This document shows positions 10,098-21,729 of a stretch of DNA of 64,000 bases, in pieces. The notes beneath the pieces were generated by a model. It searched no databases. It was not told where the DNA came from and saw only the letters and a list, made by a program, of their open reading frames with translations. Positions within the stretch are counted from its first letter, which is position 1. The number at the start of each line of letters is the position of its first letter. A program made the translations under genes and the position numbers. The stretch comes from Candidatus Symbiopectobacterium sp. NZEC151 (lineage in GTDB: Bacteria; Pseudomonadota; Gammaproteobacteria; Enterobacterales; Enterobacteriaceae): contig NZ_JAGFPE010000005.1 in assembly GCF_025962655.1 (NCBI RefSeq), positions 339,368-403,367 of the forward strand. The letters run 5' to 3'.

Positions 10098-10126
10098 TTG
10101 TAGCCTTCATCAGGTTCAGGTATACT
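10098..10126 (+). promoter_or_regulatory. Predicted sigma-70 promoter of pyrG
   Basis: TTGTAG (10098-10103) and TATACT (10121-10126) are separated by exactly 17 bp, a good sigma-70 match. The start point would be about 10133, giving a leader of roughly 48 bases before the pyrG ATG. No strong hairpin with a T-run is seen in the leader, so attenuation is not suggested. Confidence 0.65.
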
Positions 10127-10165
10127 ACTTTCCCGTCCTGGTACTTCACATCGTTATAAACCTAA

Positions 10166-11818
<1,653 letters not shown>

Positions 11819-11829
11819 GGGTTTTTCAG

Positions 11830-11856
11830 CAACGCGCGGTCCAGAACCGCGCGTTG
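11830..11856 (+). terminator. Strong hairpin between pyrG and eno
   Basis: caacgcgcggt and accgcgcgttg form a perfect 11-bp stem with a five-base loop, starting 12 bp after the pyrG stop. It is followed by ttcgtctaagg rather than a T-run. It may be a weak terminator or a 3' stabiliser that separates pyrG expression from the much higher expression of eno. Confidence 0.5.
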
Positions 11857-11865
11857 TTCGTCTAA

Positions 11866-13200
<1,335 letters not shown>

Positions 13201-13240
13201 TCGCCTGTCCTCTATTGGGCGTTCGCGCCCGATAATACTC

Positions 13241-13275
13241 ACCCGGAAGGGCTTCGGCGCTTCCGGGTTTTTTTA
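13241..13275 (+). terminator. Rho-independent terminator of eno
   Basis: acccggaag (13241-13249) pairs with cttccgggt (13260-13268), followed by a run of seven or more T. A smaller GGGCGTTCGCGCCC stem lies just upstream at about 13217-13230. This ends the eno transcript and marks the start of the accessory block. Confidence 0.85.
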
Positions 13276-13404
13276 TGTCCTTATTCTGCCGCTATTCTCC
13301 ATCCGGGTGCGGATTTTTCCGGCATGCGTTTGCCTCTTTGGGAGTAATTCATCCCCTCATCAAGAGTAACATTCTAATTTTCAATCAATTATCTATTGAT
13401 CTCG

Positions 13405-13423
13405 GGCAATGAGAACGAGTTTT
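13405..13423 (+). promoter_or_regulatory. Weak candidate Fur box before the TonB receptor
   Basis: In the 242-bp gap between eno's terminator and the receptor, ggcaatgagaacgagtttt matches the 19-bp Fur consensus at 11 positions. That is a modest match, offered because iron control is expected for a siderophore receptor. The rest of the gap is AT-rich just before the start codon and holds no other gene that I can support. Confidence 0.25.
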
Positions 13424-13517
13424 CTTCTTAAAAAGCGTCTCGTATCTTTGTATATTGCGCGCCGATATATAAAAAAATACATATCGATAACCAAAATACA
13501 AAACTGAGATAAAGAAA

Positions 13518-15695
13518 ATGACAATGCAGAAACGGAAAACCCGCATTCATTGGCTATTGCCTGCGCTATTGGCCGCGTCGCCTTCCTCCTGGTCCGCTGC
13601 GGCTAACGTTAAGCCTGAAGGGGATAAAAAAGAAGATGTGCTGGTGGTAACCGCCAAACCGGCAGAAGATTCGCCAAACCCGGCAGGGGCGGGGATGAGT
13701 GTCGATGCCGTCGAGATGGGGCCTCTGGGCAAGCGCGATCGTATCGATACGCCGTACTCCACCACCACGGTGACCTCCGCCATGATCGCCAACCAACAGG
13801 CGAAAAACGTCAACGATCTGCTGAAATACAGCGCGTCAGCGCAGATGCAGGCGCGCGGCGGCATTGATGTGGGACGCCCGCAAAGCCGCGGTATGCAAGG
13901 GGATGTGCTGGCGAACAGCCGCCTCGATGGGCTTAATATCATTTCTACCACTGCGTTCCCGGTTGAGATGCTGGAGCGGCTCGACGTGATCAACAGCCTG
14001 ACCGGTGCGCTGTATGGCCCTGCCAGTCCGGCCGGGCAGTTTAATTTCGTGCAAAAAAGACCCACCGCGCAAACCCTGAACCGCTTTACTGCCGGTTACT
14101 CCAGCAAAGGCGCGGCTTCCGGTCATGCGGATCTGGGCGGTCATGTCGGCGACAACGATCAGTTTGGCTACCGCATCAACCTGCTGCACGATGAAGGGGA
14201 AGGCAGCGTCAGCGACAGCACGCTGCGGCGGCGTTTGGCCAGCGTCGCGCTGGACTGGAATCTCTCTCCAGATACGGTGTTGGAATTTAACGCCAGCGAA
14301 TACCGCTTTAAGAAAATGGGCTATGCGGGCGGCTTTTCTTACGGCCCCACGGTGCAACTGCCCAGCGCACCGGACGTCACCCGCAAAGGGTACGGGCAAT
14401 CTTTTGCCGGGTTGGACTTGGTGACGAAAACCGTCAGTTCCCGGGTAAAACACTTCTTTAATAACAACTGGTCTGTCACTGGCGGCGTGGGTTATCAGAC
14501 GGCCGATCGCGGTATGCGCACGATTTCGAACAAGCTGTCGCCGAATTCAGACGCTATCACTTCAGGGTTTACCCAGCCTTATACCGCAGGGCGCTTCCGG
14601 GTGCTCAGCAATACGCTACAGCTTAACGGTCATATCGATACTGCCGGACCTTCTCATGACGTGGTATTGAGCACCACCGGGTTCCAGTGGACTAACTATG
14701 CCGCGCTGGGTAACGATAACGACTTTACGCTGGGAACCACCCCGCTTAACGCCCCTCGGCGCTATGATGATCCGAGCAATGGGCGGTTCTATGCGGGATC
14801 CGGGCGCTATAAGTCCAGCCGCAGCAGTCAACAATCGGTGACCGCAGGCGATACCATTACCTTCAACGAGCGTTGGTCGGCCATGGGCGTGATAAGCCAA
14901 AGTTGGCTCACCTCGCGCAGTTACGGTGCGAAAGCCGCTGCACAACACAATGACGGTATTAGCCCGACCGTGTCGCTGATGTATAAGGTTGTGCCGAATG
15001 TGATGACCTATATCGCCTATGCTGATTCGCTGGAGCAGGGGGGCGTCGCACCGAAGGGTACCAGCAACTATGGGCAAGTGCTGGATCCCTACCGTAGCAC
15101 TCAGTATGAGGCGGGTGTGAAATCCCAATGGGGCGACATGAATATGAATGCGGCGCTGTTCCGTCTGGAACGTCCGTTTGCCTACACCGGTAACGACAAT
15201 ATTTACAGGGAGCAGGGCAAACAGGTTAACCACGGTCTTGAACTGATGGCCGATGGTGAAGCCTGGGATGGGTTGCATCTGTTTGGCAGCATGACGTTGC
15301 TCGATCCTAAAATGAAGGACACCAGTTCGGCAGCAACGCGCGATAAACGCGTGGTCGGCGTACCCAAATTCCAGGCCAACCTGTTGGCGGAATATAGCCA
15401 CCCGAGCGCCCCGAATATGGTGTATCAGGCCAATCTGCATTACACCGGAAAACGTGCGGCTAACGACACCAACACCACCTGGGCGGCGGGCTTTACCACG
15501 CTGGATCTCGGTGCACGTTATGCCTTTAAACTGCACGACAAAAATGCCGCAGTGCGTGTGATGGTGAATAACGTCACTAATGAGCGCTACTGGGCTTCCC
15601 TGTTCCCAGGTAAAAATGACGGTTCCAACGGTTCCGCCAATGCCTTCCTGGGCGAACCGCGTGAAATCCGCGCTTCTCTCTCCGTTGACTGGTGA
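13518..15695 (+). CDS. TonB-dependent siderophore receptor
   Basis: This 725-residue outer-membrane receptor has a signal peptide (about residues 1-29), a TonB-box-like segment near DVLVVTA (about 40-46), a plug domain (about 77-190; PYSTTTVTSAMI, VNDLLKYS, QSRGMQGDV, LERLDVINSLTGALYGPASPAGQFNFVQKRP), and a 22-strand barrel ending in the aromatic C-terminus SVDW that is typical of barrel proteins. The plug pattern is that of ferric-hydroxamate or ferric-chelate receptors (FhuA/FpvA group), without the extra N-terminal signalling domain. A periplasmic binding protein follows 4 bp later, so the two form an uptake operon. The ligand cannot be named from the sequence. Confidence 0.88.
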   Translation: MTMQKRKTRIHWLLPALLAASPSSWSAAANVKPEGDKKEDVLVVTAKPAEDSPNPAGAGMSVDAVEMGPLGKRDRIDTPYSTTTVTSAMIANQQAKNVNDLLKYSASAQMQARGGIDVGRPQSRGMQGDVLANSRLDGLNIISTTAFPVEMLERLDVINSLTGALYGPASPAGQFNFVQKRPTAQTLNRFTAGYSSKGAASGHADLGGHVGDNDQFGYRINLLHDEGEGSVSDSTLRRRLASVALDWNLSPDTVLEFNASEYRFKKMGYAGGFSYGPTVQLPSAPDVTRKGYGQSFAGLDLVTKTVSSRVKHFFNNNWSVTGGVGYQTADRGMRTISNKLSPNSDAITSGFTQPYTAGRFRVLSNTLQLNGHIDTAGPSHDVVLSTTGFQWTNYAALGNDNDFTLGTTPLNAPRRYDDPSNGRFYAGSGRYKSSRSSQQSVTAGDTITFNERWSAMGVISQSWLTSRSYGAKAAAQHNDGISPTVSLMYKVVPNVMTYIAYADSLEQGGVAPKGTSNYGQVLDPYRSTQYEAGVKSQWGDMNMNAALFRLERPFAYTGNDNIYREQGKQVNHGLELMADGEAWDGLHLFGSMTLLDPKMKDTSSAATRDKRVVGVPKFQANLLAEYSHPSAPNMVYQANLHYTGKRAANDTNTTWAAGFTTLDLGARYAFKLHDKNAAVRVMVNNVTNERYWASLFPGKNDGSNGSANAFLGEPREIRASLSVDW

Positions 15696-15699
15696 TGCC

Positions 15700-16743
15700 A
15701 TGACTCAATCGATGATATGGCGTCTTTCATTGGCACTGGTCGTCAGCGTGCTGGGGGGGCCGGTGCTGGCCGAAACGATGCCGACCCGAACCGTGCAGTA
15801 TTACGGCGATCGTTCCGTTACCGTACCCGCTCAAATAGAGCGAGTAGCCACCTCCTGGAATGCGCAGAATTCGATTATCGCCATGTTGGGTTATGGCGAT
15901 CGTATTGTCGCAACCACCAAAATCGTGCGCGATACGCCGCTGTTTCGCCAGTTTGTGCCGTCGATTGCGCAGGCGGCTTTAGCCTCGCGCAGCGGTGACA
16001 TGGGGATTAACAGCGAAGTGCTGGTTGCCAAACGCGCTCAGGTGCTGTTTGTGCCGCAGAGCATACCGTTAGCAGAAGCGGAGACGCTGAGCAAAGCGGG
16101 GGTTCAGGTGGTGGCGCTGCGTTACAACTCGCTGGAGGCGATGGTGGAGCGCACGCTGATTACCGGCGACATTCTCGGGCCGGATGCGTTACAGCGTGCC
16201 CGCGATTTTGCCGTCTATTATCAGGATAACGTGCGCCGGGTACAGGCGGTGATTGAGCGCATTCCCCGTGAGCAGCGCGTAAAGGTATACCACGCCGTGG
16301 GCGATCCGCTGACCACCTCGGGCCGTCCTTCTCTTAATCAAGACTGGATGGATCTCGGCGGCGCAATAAACGTGGCGGAGCCTTGGTTTCGTAAGGCGGG
16401 CGTCAGCACCGCACCGGTTTCACTTGAGCAGGTGGTGCAAGCCGACCCTGATGTGATAATCACCATGCGCGCCAGCGACGCGGCGGCAATCCGTCAGGAT
16501 CCGCACTGGCAAACGCTCAGGGCGGTGCAACAAGGGCGCGTCTATGCCAATCCGCAGGGGATGTTCTGGTGGTGCCGCGAAACCTCCGAGCAGGCGTTGC
16601 AGTTTCTCTGGCTGGCAAAAACGCTCTATCCGCAGCAGATGCAGCATATCGATATGGCAAAAGAAACTCACGACTTCTACCAACGGTTCTACGGTTTTGA
16701 TCTGAACGCGCAGCAGGTCGAGGATATTTTACACCCGCGTTAA
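15700..16743 (+). CDS. ABC-type iron-siderophore/cobalamin substrate-binding protein
   Basis: From the ATG at 15700 the product is 347 residues with a Sec signal peptide ending near GGPVLAE. The mature part is a class III (FecB/BtuF, Peripla_BP_2) binding protein: RVATSWNAQNSIIAMLGYGDRIVAT at the start of lobe one, SEVLVAKRAQVLFVP, and the C-terminal lobe motif DPDVIITMRASD followed by the WQTLRAVQQGRVYANP segment. The start lies 4 bp after the receptor's stop. A longer upstream frame exists but would bury the signal peptide. No permease or ATPase gene is nearby, so the protein must feed an importer encoded elsewhere, or the operon has lost them. Confidence 0.82.
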   Translation: MTQSMIWRLSLALVVSVLGGPVLAETMPTRTVQYYGDRSVTVPAQIERVATSWNAQNSIIAMLGYGDRIVATTKIVRDTPLFRQFVPSIAQAALASRSGDMGINSEVLVAKRAQVLFVPQSIPLAEAETLSKAGVQVVALRYNSLEAMVERTLITGDILGPDALQRARDFAVYYQDNVRRVQAVIERIPREQRVKVYHAVGDPLTTSGRPSLNQDWMDLGGAINVAEPWFRKAGVSTAPVSLEQVVQADPDVIITMRASDAAAIRQDPHWQTLRAVQQGRVYANPQGMFWWCRETSEQALQFLWLAKTLYPQQMQHIDMAKETHDFYQRFYGFDLNAQQVEDILHPR

Positions 16744-16749
16744 TCGTCT

Positions 16750-16775
16750 GGAACGCCGCCAGCACGGGGCGTTCC
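16750..16775 (+). terminator. Hairpin after the siderophore pair
   Basis: ggaacgcc (16750-16757) pairs with ggcgttcc (16768-16775) eight bases after the binding-protein stop. The T-run is poor, so termination would be partial. Confidence 0.5.
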
Positions 16776-16823
16776 GCGTCTCATGTCCTTCCTGCATCCC
16801 CTTTCCACCCAGTGATCGCCATA

Positions 16824-16843
16824 AACGAACCGTCGGTTTCATT
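16824..16843 (+). promoter_or_regulatory. Candidate KdgR-like site upstream of rhiT
   Basis: aacgaaccgtcggtttcatt lies about 200 bp upstream of rhiT. Its right half, gtttcatt, matches the KdgR consensus half-site exactly; its left half matches poorly. KdgR represses pectin-degradation genes in soft-rot bacteria and is known to act on rhi genes in Dickeya, which makes the site plausible but unproven. The remaining 275-bp gap holds no other gene. Confidence 0.3.
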
Positions 16844-17039
16844 GGTTTAAAATGGCTTTTTATAAAAACCTTGAGGTCGATCGTCGCGTTCTTCCCTGGG
16901 ATGCCAATCCCGCTCGGGGCGTGGCAACGGTGCAAAGGTTTTCGCAACGTCCCGGCAGTAGTTTAGCTATCACGGCAGTAACGGGGTTGTACCCTGCCGC
17001 ATTACCTTCATAAAGACAATGACACAGGAAGGATGGCAA

Positions 17040-18602
17040 ATGAAAACGCGTAAAATTGGGCTGGCCAACTACTTGGCTTACGGCTCAGGTGATTTTCTCG
17101 GTGCGGGAACCACGGCGCTAACGGCGGCGTGGTTGCTCTATTTTTACACCACCTTTTGTGGTTTGACGCCCATTGAAGCCACGTTTATTTTCGCGATGGC
17201 CAGAGTGCTGGATGCCGTCGTCAGCCCGCTGATGGGTTTCCTGACGGACAACTTTGGATCAACCCGCTTGGGTAAACGCTTTGGTCGCCGTAAATTCTTC
17301 ATTTTGCTCGGTATCCCCTGTGTGTTCAGCTACAGCTTTATGTGGGTGGGCGACATGGGGTACTGGTACTATCTGCTGACCTATCTGGTGTTTGACGTGG
17401 TCTACACCATGATTCTGGTGCCGTATGAAACGCTGGTACCGGAAATGACCGATGATTTTAAACAGAAAACCAAATTCTCCGGTGCGCGTATCGCGCTGGC
17501 GCAACTTTCTGCCATTCTGGCGGCCTTCCTGCCCGGTATCCTGCTCAGCCACTTTGGCAAGGACAACGCGATTTCCTTCTTCTACTCAAGTCTGGTGTTC
17601 TCGGTGATTTGTGCCGCCGTGCTGACGCTGGTGTATTTCTTTACCTGGGAACGGCCGCGCGAAGAGATGTCGGCGGCGTCCTTGCAGGCAGAAAAGGAAC
17701 GCCAGTCGCTGACGCTGAAGCAAAGCCTGAAACGCCTGAATGTCGAACTCTCTTCCACGCTGCGCATTCGTATTTTCCGTCAACATCTCGGGATGTACCT
17801 CGGCGGCTACATTGCGCAGGACGTGTTTAATGCCGTGTTCACTTACTACGTGGTGTTTGTGTTGATGCAAAGCCCCACGGTGGCGTCCAACCTGATGGGC
17901 ACCATGGCTATCCTGCAATTCCTGGCGGTGATTGGTATGATCCCGCTGTGTATTCGCTTCGGACCGGCACCTTCCTACCGTCTGGTGGTTTGCCTGTTCG
18001 GTCTGGCCGCGATGTCTTACGGTGCGCTCTATTACAGCGGCCTGCACGATGTGTTCTCTCTGTTGTTGCTGGTCTCTGCGTTGGCGGGGCTGGGGCGCGG
18101 TGGCATCAACTACGTGCCGTGGAATACCTACACCTATATTGCCGATGTGGACGAAGTGATCACCGCACAACGTCGTGAAGGGATCTTCGCCGGGATCATG
18201 ACGCTGACCCGTAAGGCCTCTCAGGCAGGCGCGGTGATGCTGGTTGGCGTGGTACTGCAATTGTCGGGGTTTGTTTCAGGGCAGAGCGTACAGGCACCGG
18301 GCGTGAGCCACACCATCCTGATGGTGCTTAGTGTAGGCACAGTCTGCGTGCTGGCGTTGGGTTTTCTGGTCTCATTACGGTTTAAACTGAACCTGCAAAC
18401 ACACCAGACCCTGCGTGAAGAGACGCTAAAAATGCGCGAAGCCGGACGTCCGGTGCCGGAACTCATCACGCCGCAGGCGCGTCAGGTGGTGGAAATGCTC
18501 TCTGGCATGTCTTACGAATCGCTGTGGGGCAACAACAATATCGGTTACCTGAATCGCCACAAACAGCCGGCGCATTCAGCAACCCAGGTGACTCAGCATT
18601 AA
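17040..18602 (+). CDS. rhiT: Rhamnogalacturonide transporter RhiT (GPH-type major facilitator)
   Basis: This is a 520-residue inner-membrane transporter of the glycoside-pentoside-hexuronide:cation symporter family, with about 12 hydrophobic segments, the N-terminal motif LANYLAYGSGDFLGAG, the loop DNFGSTRLGKRFGRRKFFIL and a cytoplasmic C-terminal tail. In Dickeya, RhiT imports unsaturated rhamnogalacturonides. The immediate downstream gene encodes the hydrolase that cleaves such sugars, matching the known rhiTN operon. The start at 17040 is preferred because aggaagg sits 5-8 bp upstream; an in-frame ATG at 17019 has no ribosome site. Function is assigned from family plus operon context. Confidence 0.82.
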   Translation: MKTRKIGLANYLAYGSGDFLGAGTTALTAAWLLYFYTTFCGLTPIEATFIFAMARVLDAVVSPLMGFLTDNFGSTRLGKRFGRRKFFILLGIPCVFSYSFMWVGDMGYWYYLLTYLVFDVVYTMILVPYETLVPEMTDDFKQKTKFSGARIALAQLSAILAAFLPGILLSHFGKDNAISFFYSSLVFSVICAAVLTLVYFFTWERPREEMSAASLQAEKERQSLTLKQSLKRLNVELSSTLRIRIFRQHLGMYLGGYIAQDVFNAVFTYYVVFVLMQSPTVASNLMGTMAILQFLAVIGMIPLCIRFGPAPSYRLVVCLFGLAAMSYGALYYSGLHDVFSLLLLVSALAGLGRGGINYVPWNTYTYIADVDEVITAQRREGIFAGIMTLTRKASQAGAVMLVGVVLQLSGFVSGQSVQAPGVSHTILMVLSVGTVCVLALGFLVSLRFKLNLQTHQTLREETLKMREAGRPVPELITPQARQVVEMLSGMSYESLWGNNNIGYLNRHKQPAHSATQVTQH

Positions 18603-18641
18603 CCGCATTAACGCATTAACGATAAGAGTGGATGATAAACT

Positions 18642-19781
18642 ATGACCGTATTCAGTGTTAAACATAGCCCGCTGCTGCGTCAGCCTGAGCACTTTATCTC
18701 TCGCGACGATCTGAAGGCGCTGATCTGTCGCATTACCGATAATCTGGTCAATATCAAGGATGAAACCGGTGAGTTTCTGCTGCGGTTGGATGATGGTCGT
18801 GTCATCGATACCAAGGGTTGGGCCGGGTGGGAGTGGACGCACGGTATTGGCCTGTACGGCATTTACCAGTATTACCAACAGACCGGCGATGACCAGATGC
18901 GTGCCATCATTGATGATTGGTTCGAGGCGCGTCTGGCGGAAGGTACGCCCACCAAGAACGTCAATACGGTCTGCCCGTTCCTGACGCTGGCCTATCGCTA
19001 TGAAGAGACGCGCGATGCCCGTTGGGTACCCTATCTGGAACGCTGGGCGGAGTGGGTGATGTACGACATGCCGCGCACCCAGAAAAACGGTTTGCAGCAT
19101 ATCGTCTACAACAGCGAAAACACCGATCAGCTGTGGGATGACACCCTGATGATGAGCGTGCTGCCGCTGGCAAAAATCGGCAAGCTGCTCAACCGCCCTG
19201 AATTTATCGAAGAGGCGACCTACCAGTTCTTACTGCACGTGCAGTATCTGATGGACAGACGCAGCGGCCTGTGGTTCCACGGTTGGACGTTTGATGGTAA
19301 GCACAATTTCGCCGAAGCGCGTTGGGCGCGCGGCAATAGCTGGCTGACGGTGGCGATTCCTGAGTTTATCGAACTTCTGGAACTGCCAGAAGGAAACGCA
19401 ACGCGCCGCTTCCTGTTGCAGGTGCTGGAAAGCCAGATTGAAGCGCTGGCGCAGTATCAGGATGACAGCGGCCTGTGGCACACGCTGCTGGATGATGCCA
19501 ACTCTTACGTGGAAAGCTCTGCAACCGCCGGATTTGCCTATGGCATCCTGAAGGCGGTGCGCAAACGCTATGTGGATAAGCGCTATGCCGACATGGCGGA
19601 AAAAGCGATTCGTGGCGTGATTGCCAACATCAATCCGCAAGGCGAACTGGTCAATGTGTCGTTTGGTACCGCCATGGGCCGCGATCTGGATTACTACCGC
19701 CAGATTCCGCTGACTTCCATGCCTTACGGTCAGGCGATGGCAATTCTGTGCCTGTCTGAGTATCTGCGCGTCTATTTGTAA
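18642..19781 (+). CDS. rhiN: Unsaturated rhamnogalacturonyl hydrolase RhiN (GH105)
   Basis: The 379-residue protein is a glycoside hydrolase family 105 enzyme with an (alpha/alpha)6 barrel. It removes the unsaturated galacturonate at the non-reducing end of rhamnogalacturonan fragments made by pectate and rhamnogalacturonan lyases. Diagnostic motifs are WTHGIGLYGIYQYYQQTG, the catalytic-Asp motif LWDDTLMMSVLPLA, RWARGNSWLTVAIPEF and SSATAGFAYGILKAV. No signal peptide is present, so it acts in the cytoplasm after uptake by RhiT, 39 bp upstream in the same operon. In Dickeya this operon responds to the rhamnose activator RhaS and to KdgR. Confidence 0.88.
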   Translation: MTVFSVKHSPLLRQPEHFISRDDLKALICRITDNLVNIKDETGEFLLRLDDGRVIDTKGWAGWEWTHGIGLYGIYQYYQQTGDDQMRAIIDDWFEARLAEGTPTKNVNTVCPFLTLAYRYEETRDARWVPYLERWAEWVMYDMPRTQKNGLQHIVYNSENTDQLWDDTLMMSVLPLAKIGKLLNRPEFIEEATYQFLLHVQYLMDRRSGLWFHGWTFDGKHNFAEARWARGNSWLTVAIPEFIELLELPEGNATRRFLLQVLESQIEALAQYQDDSGLWHTLLDDANSYVESSATAGFAYGILKAVRKRYVDKRYADMAEKAIRGVIANINPQGELVNVSFGTAMGRDLDYYRQIPLTSMPYGQAMAILCLSEYLRVYL

Positions 19782-19799
19782 TCGGTAACCGAGAAATTG

Positions 19800-19832
19800 C
19801 CCCGCGAAGGCCGTATCTGCTTCGCGGGGTTT
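19800..19832. terminator. Bidirectional terminator between rhiN and the MBL gene
   Basis: ccccgcgaag (19800-19809) and cttcgcgggg (19820-19829) form a perfect 10-bp stem with a 10-base loop, followed by TTT. It lies between two convergent genes and can serve both. Confidence 0.75.
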
Positions 19833-19836
19833 GGCA

Positions 19837-20814
19837 TTATTTCAATCCGTTCAGGCTGTAAGTGACCGGGATCCAGCGATAGCCATTGGTAGTGCCGTTG
19901 CGTTCCACGCGGGTATTCACATGGCCGATGCCTGGGAACGGCAGGTGTGCGCCCGCCACCAGATAGCCTTCACTGGCAGCCTGAGCAAACAGGGCTTCGC
20001 GGGTTTTGGTGGCCTGACCCATATCAGAATCGAAGCTGATGGTGGTTTCCGGTAGCGGCATTTGCACCGCTTCTGCGTGCACGATATCGCCCCATGCCAG
20101 CAATTTCTGGCTGTCACTGACGATGCTATACGCGGTGTGTCCCGGCGTGTGGCCTGGTGCAAACACCGGCGCAATGCCCGGCAGCAGCGCGGCATCCCCG
20201 GTAAAGGTTTTCACTTTATTTGCAGCAGCAAGGATCTTGAAGACGTCCTGCACCCGTTGGAAGGCGGGCTTGCGTTCGGGGGCGGCTTGCGCCAGGTGCT
20301 GCGGATCCAGCCAGAAATCATACTCTTTTTGCGAAACGTAAACGGTCGCATTGGGGTAGGCGAGCTTACCGTTTTGCACCAGACCGCTAAAATGGTCGCC
20401 GTGCAGGTGGGTCATCAGGATGGTATCGACCTGCTCTGGGCGATAGCCAGCCGCCAACAGATTTTTCTGCACTTTTCCGACGTTGCTGTTCGCTTGCGTG
20501 CCGTTGCCGGTATCAATCAGCACCAGATTTTTGCCGGTGTTGACCAGAAACGCATTGATGGAGGTTTCGACGGTAGGGGATAACGATTTCTCTGCCAGCA
20601 GTTGGCGAATGGTGTTGGGATCGGTGCGCGTGAGCATTTTGTCCATCGGCATGGCGTTGGTGCCATCTGAAAGCGCGGTGATTTCATATTGACCCAGCAA
20701 TTGCCGATAGTAGCCGGGTTGGGTTTTGACTTGCGCCGTGGGTTCTGCCACTGCGACATCAGGGAGGCCAAATGCTGTCATAGCCATCAGACACGCCGCT
20801 TTCAAAGGTTTCAT
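19837..20814 (-). CDS. Secreted metallo-beta-lactamase-fold hydrolase
   Basis: From ATG 20814 the product has 325 residues with a Sec signal peptide ending near AVAEP, so it should be periplasmic. It carries the metallo-beta-lactamase zinc motif THLHGDHFSG, the downstream histidine of PGHTPGHTAYS, and the Asp of AWGDIVHAEAVQ. The closest family pattern is the group of periplasmic MBL-fold hydrolases that includes lactonase-like enzymes; neither beta-lactamase nor acyl-homoserine-lactone activity can be claimed from sequence. A ribosome site (aaggaa) precedes the chosen start, and the longer upstream frame would bury the signal peptide. It is divergent from queE and convergent with rhiN, so it is probably a single-gene unit. 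Confidence 0.8.
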   Translation of the reverse strand: MKPLKAACLMAMTAFGLPDVAVAEPTAQVKTQPGYYRQLLGQYEITALSDGTNAMPMDKMLTRTDPNTIRQLLAEKSLSPTVETSINAFLVNTGKNLVLIDTGNGTQANSNVGKVQKNLLAAGYRPEQVDTILMTHLHGDHFSGLVQNGKLAYPNATVYVSQKEYDFWLDPQHLAQAAPERKPAFQRVQDVFKILAAANKVKTFTGDAALLPGIAPVFAPGHTPGHTAYSIVSDSQKLLAWGDIVHAEAVQMPLPETTISFDSDMGQATKTREALFAQAASEGYLVAGAHLPFPGIGHVNTRVERNGTTNGYRWIPVTYSLNGLK

Positions 20815-21041
20815 CGTATCGTTCCTTGTCGTAAACACCGTGAAAAAGAAATGGGCAATCCCTTTGATTATTAACCGAACTGCAACATTCCTCAAATGTT
20901 ATCACCCCCTATCCTAGCGTTATATTGCACCTGCTATCTGGTGCTATCTCGCAATGCGGCATTTGGCGCACCGCAGGCAATCTGCGATAATAGCCGTTTG
21001 CCAGCCCTGGCTGGTACCCGATGGCTAAATGATAGGTTGTT

Positions 21042-21713
21042 ATGCTGTACCCGATAAATGAGATGTTTCAAACCCTGCAAGGTGAAGGCTTTTTTACCGG
21101 CGTTCCGGCGATTTTTGTCCGTCTGCAAGGGTGTCCGGTGGGTTGCAGTTGGTGCGATACCAAACACACCTGGGATAAGTTTGCTGAACGTGAAACCACG
21201 CTGGATCATATTCTGGTAAAGACGCAGGAGAGCGACGCCTGGGCACCGGCCAGCCCGGAAGCGATTCTGGCGCGCATCCAGCAAGAGGGGTATAGCGCAC
21301 GGCATATCGTTATCACCGGCGGTGAGCCTTGCATCCACGATTTGACGCCGCTGACCGACTATCTCGAGCAAAACGGCTACCGCTGCCAGATAGAAACCAG
21401 CGGTACGCATGATGTGCGCTGTTCTCCGCAGACCTGGGTCACGGTCTCACCCAAAGTGAATATGCGTGGTGGTATGGTGGTGCTCGATCAGGCATTAGTG
21501 CGCGCTGATGAAATCAAGCATCCGGTGGCGCGAGAGAAAGACATTGACGCGCTGGATGCCCTGCTGGCGCGCTTACACGATGATAAAGCACGTATCATCG
21601 CCTTGCAGCCCATCAGTCAGAAAGACGCGGCGACCAAACTCTGTATCGAAACCTGTATCGCGCGTAACTGGCGTCTGTCGATGCAGACGCACAAGTATCT
21701 GAATATCGCTTGA
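21042..21713 (+). CDS. queE: 7-carboxy-7-deazaguanine synthase QueE
   Basis: QueE is a radical-SAM enzyme that contracts carboxy-tetrahydropterin to 7-carboxy-7-deazaguanine on the way to queuosine in tRNA. The 223-residue protein shows the 4Fe-4S cluster cysteines in GCPVGCSWCD, the TGGEPCIHDL SAM-binding segment and the C-terminal NWRLSMQTHKYLNI motif. Its neighbour queD, which makes the substrate, lies convergently 16 bp away. The ATG at 21042 gives the family N-terminus MLYPINEMFQTLQGEG. Confidence 0.95.
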   Translation: MLYPINEMFQTLQGEGFFTGVPAIFVRLQGCPVGCSWCDTKHTWDKFAERETTLDHILVKTQESDAWAPASPEAILARIQQEGYSARHIVITGGEPCIHDLTPLTDYLEQNGYRCQIETSGTHDVRCSPQTWVTVSPKVNMRGGMVVLDQALVRADEIKHPVAREKDIDALDALLARLHDDKARIIALQPISQKDAATKLCIETCIARNWRLSMQTHKYLNIA

Positions 21714-21729
21714 TGGCAGGTCGATCCTT

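Noticed and set aside
14616..15701. 361-codon open frame opposite the TonB receptor
   Set aside because: Antisense to a clear receptor gene; no family features.
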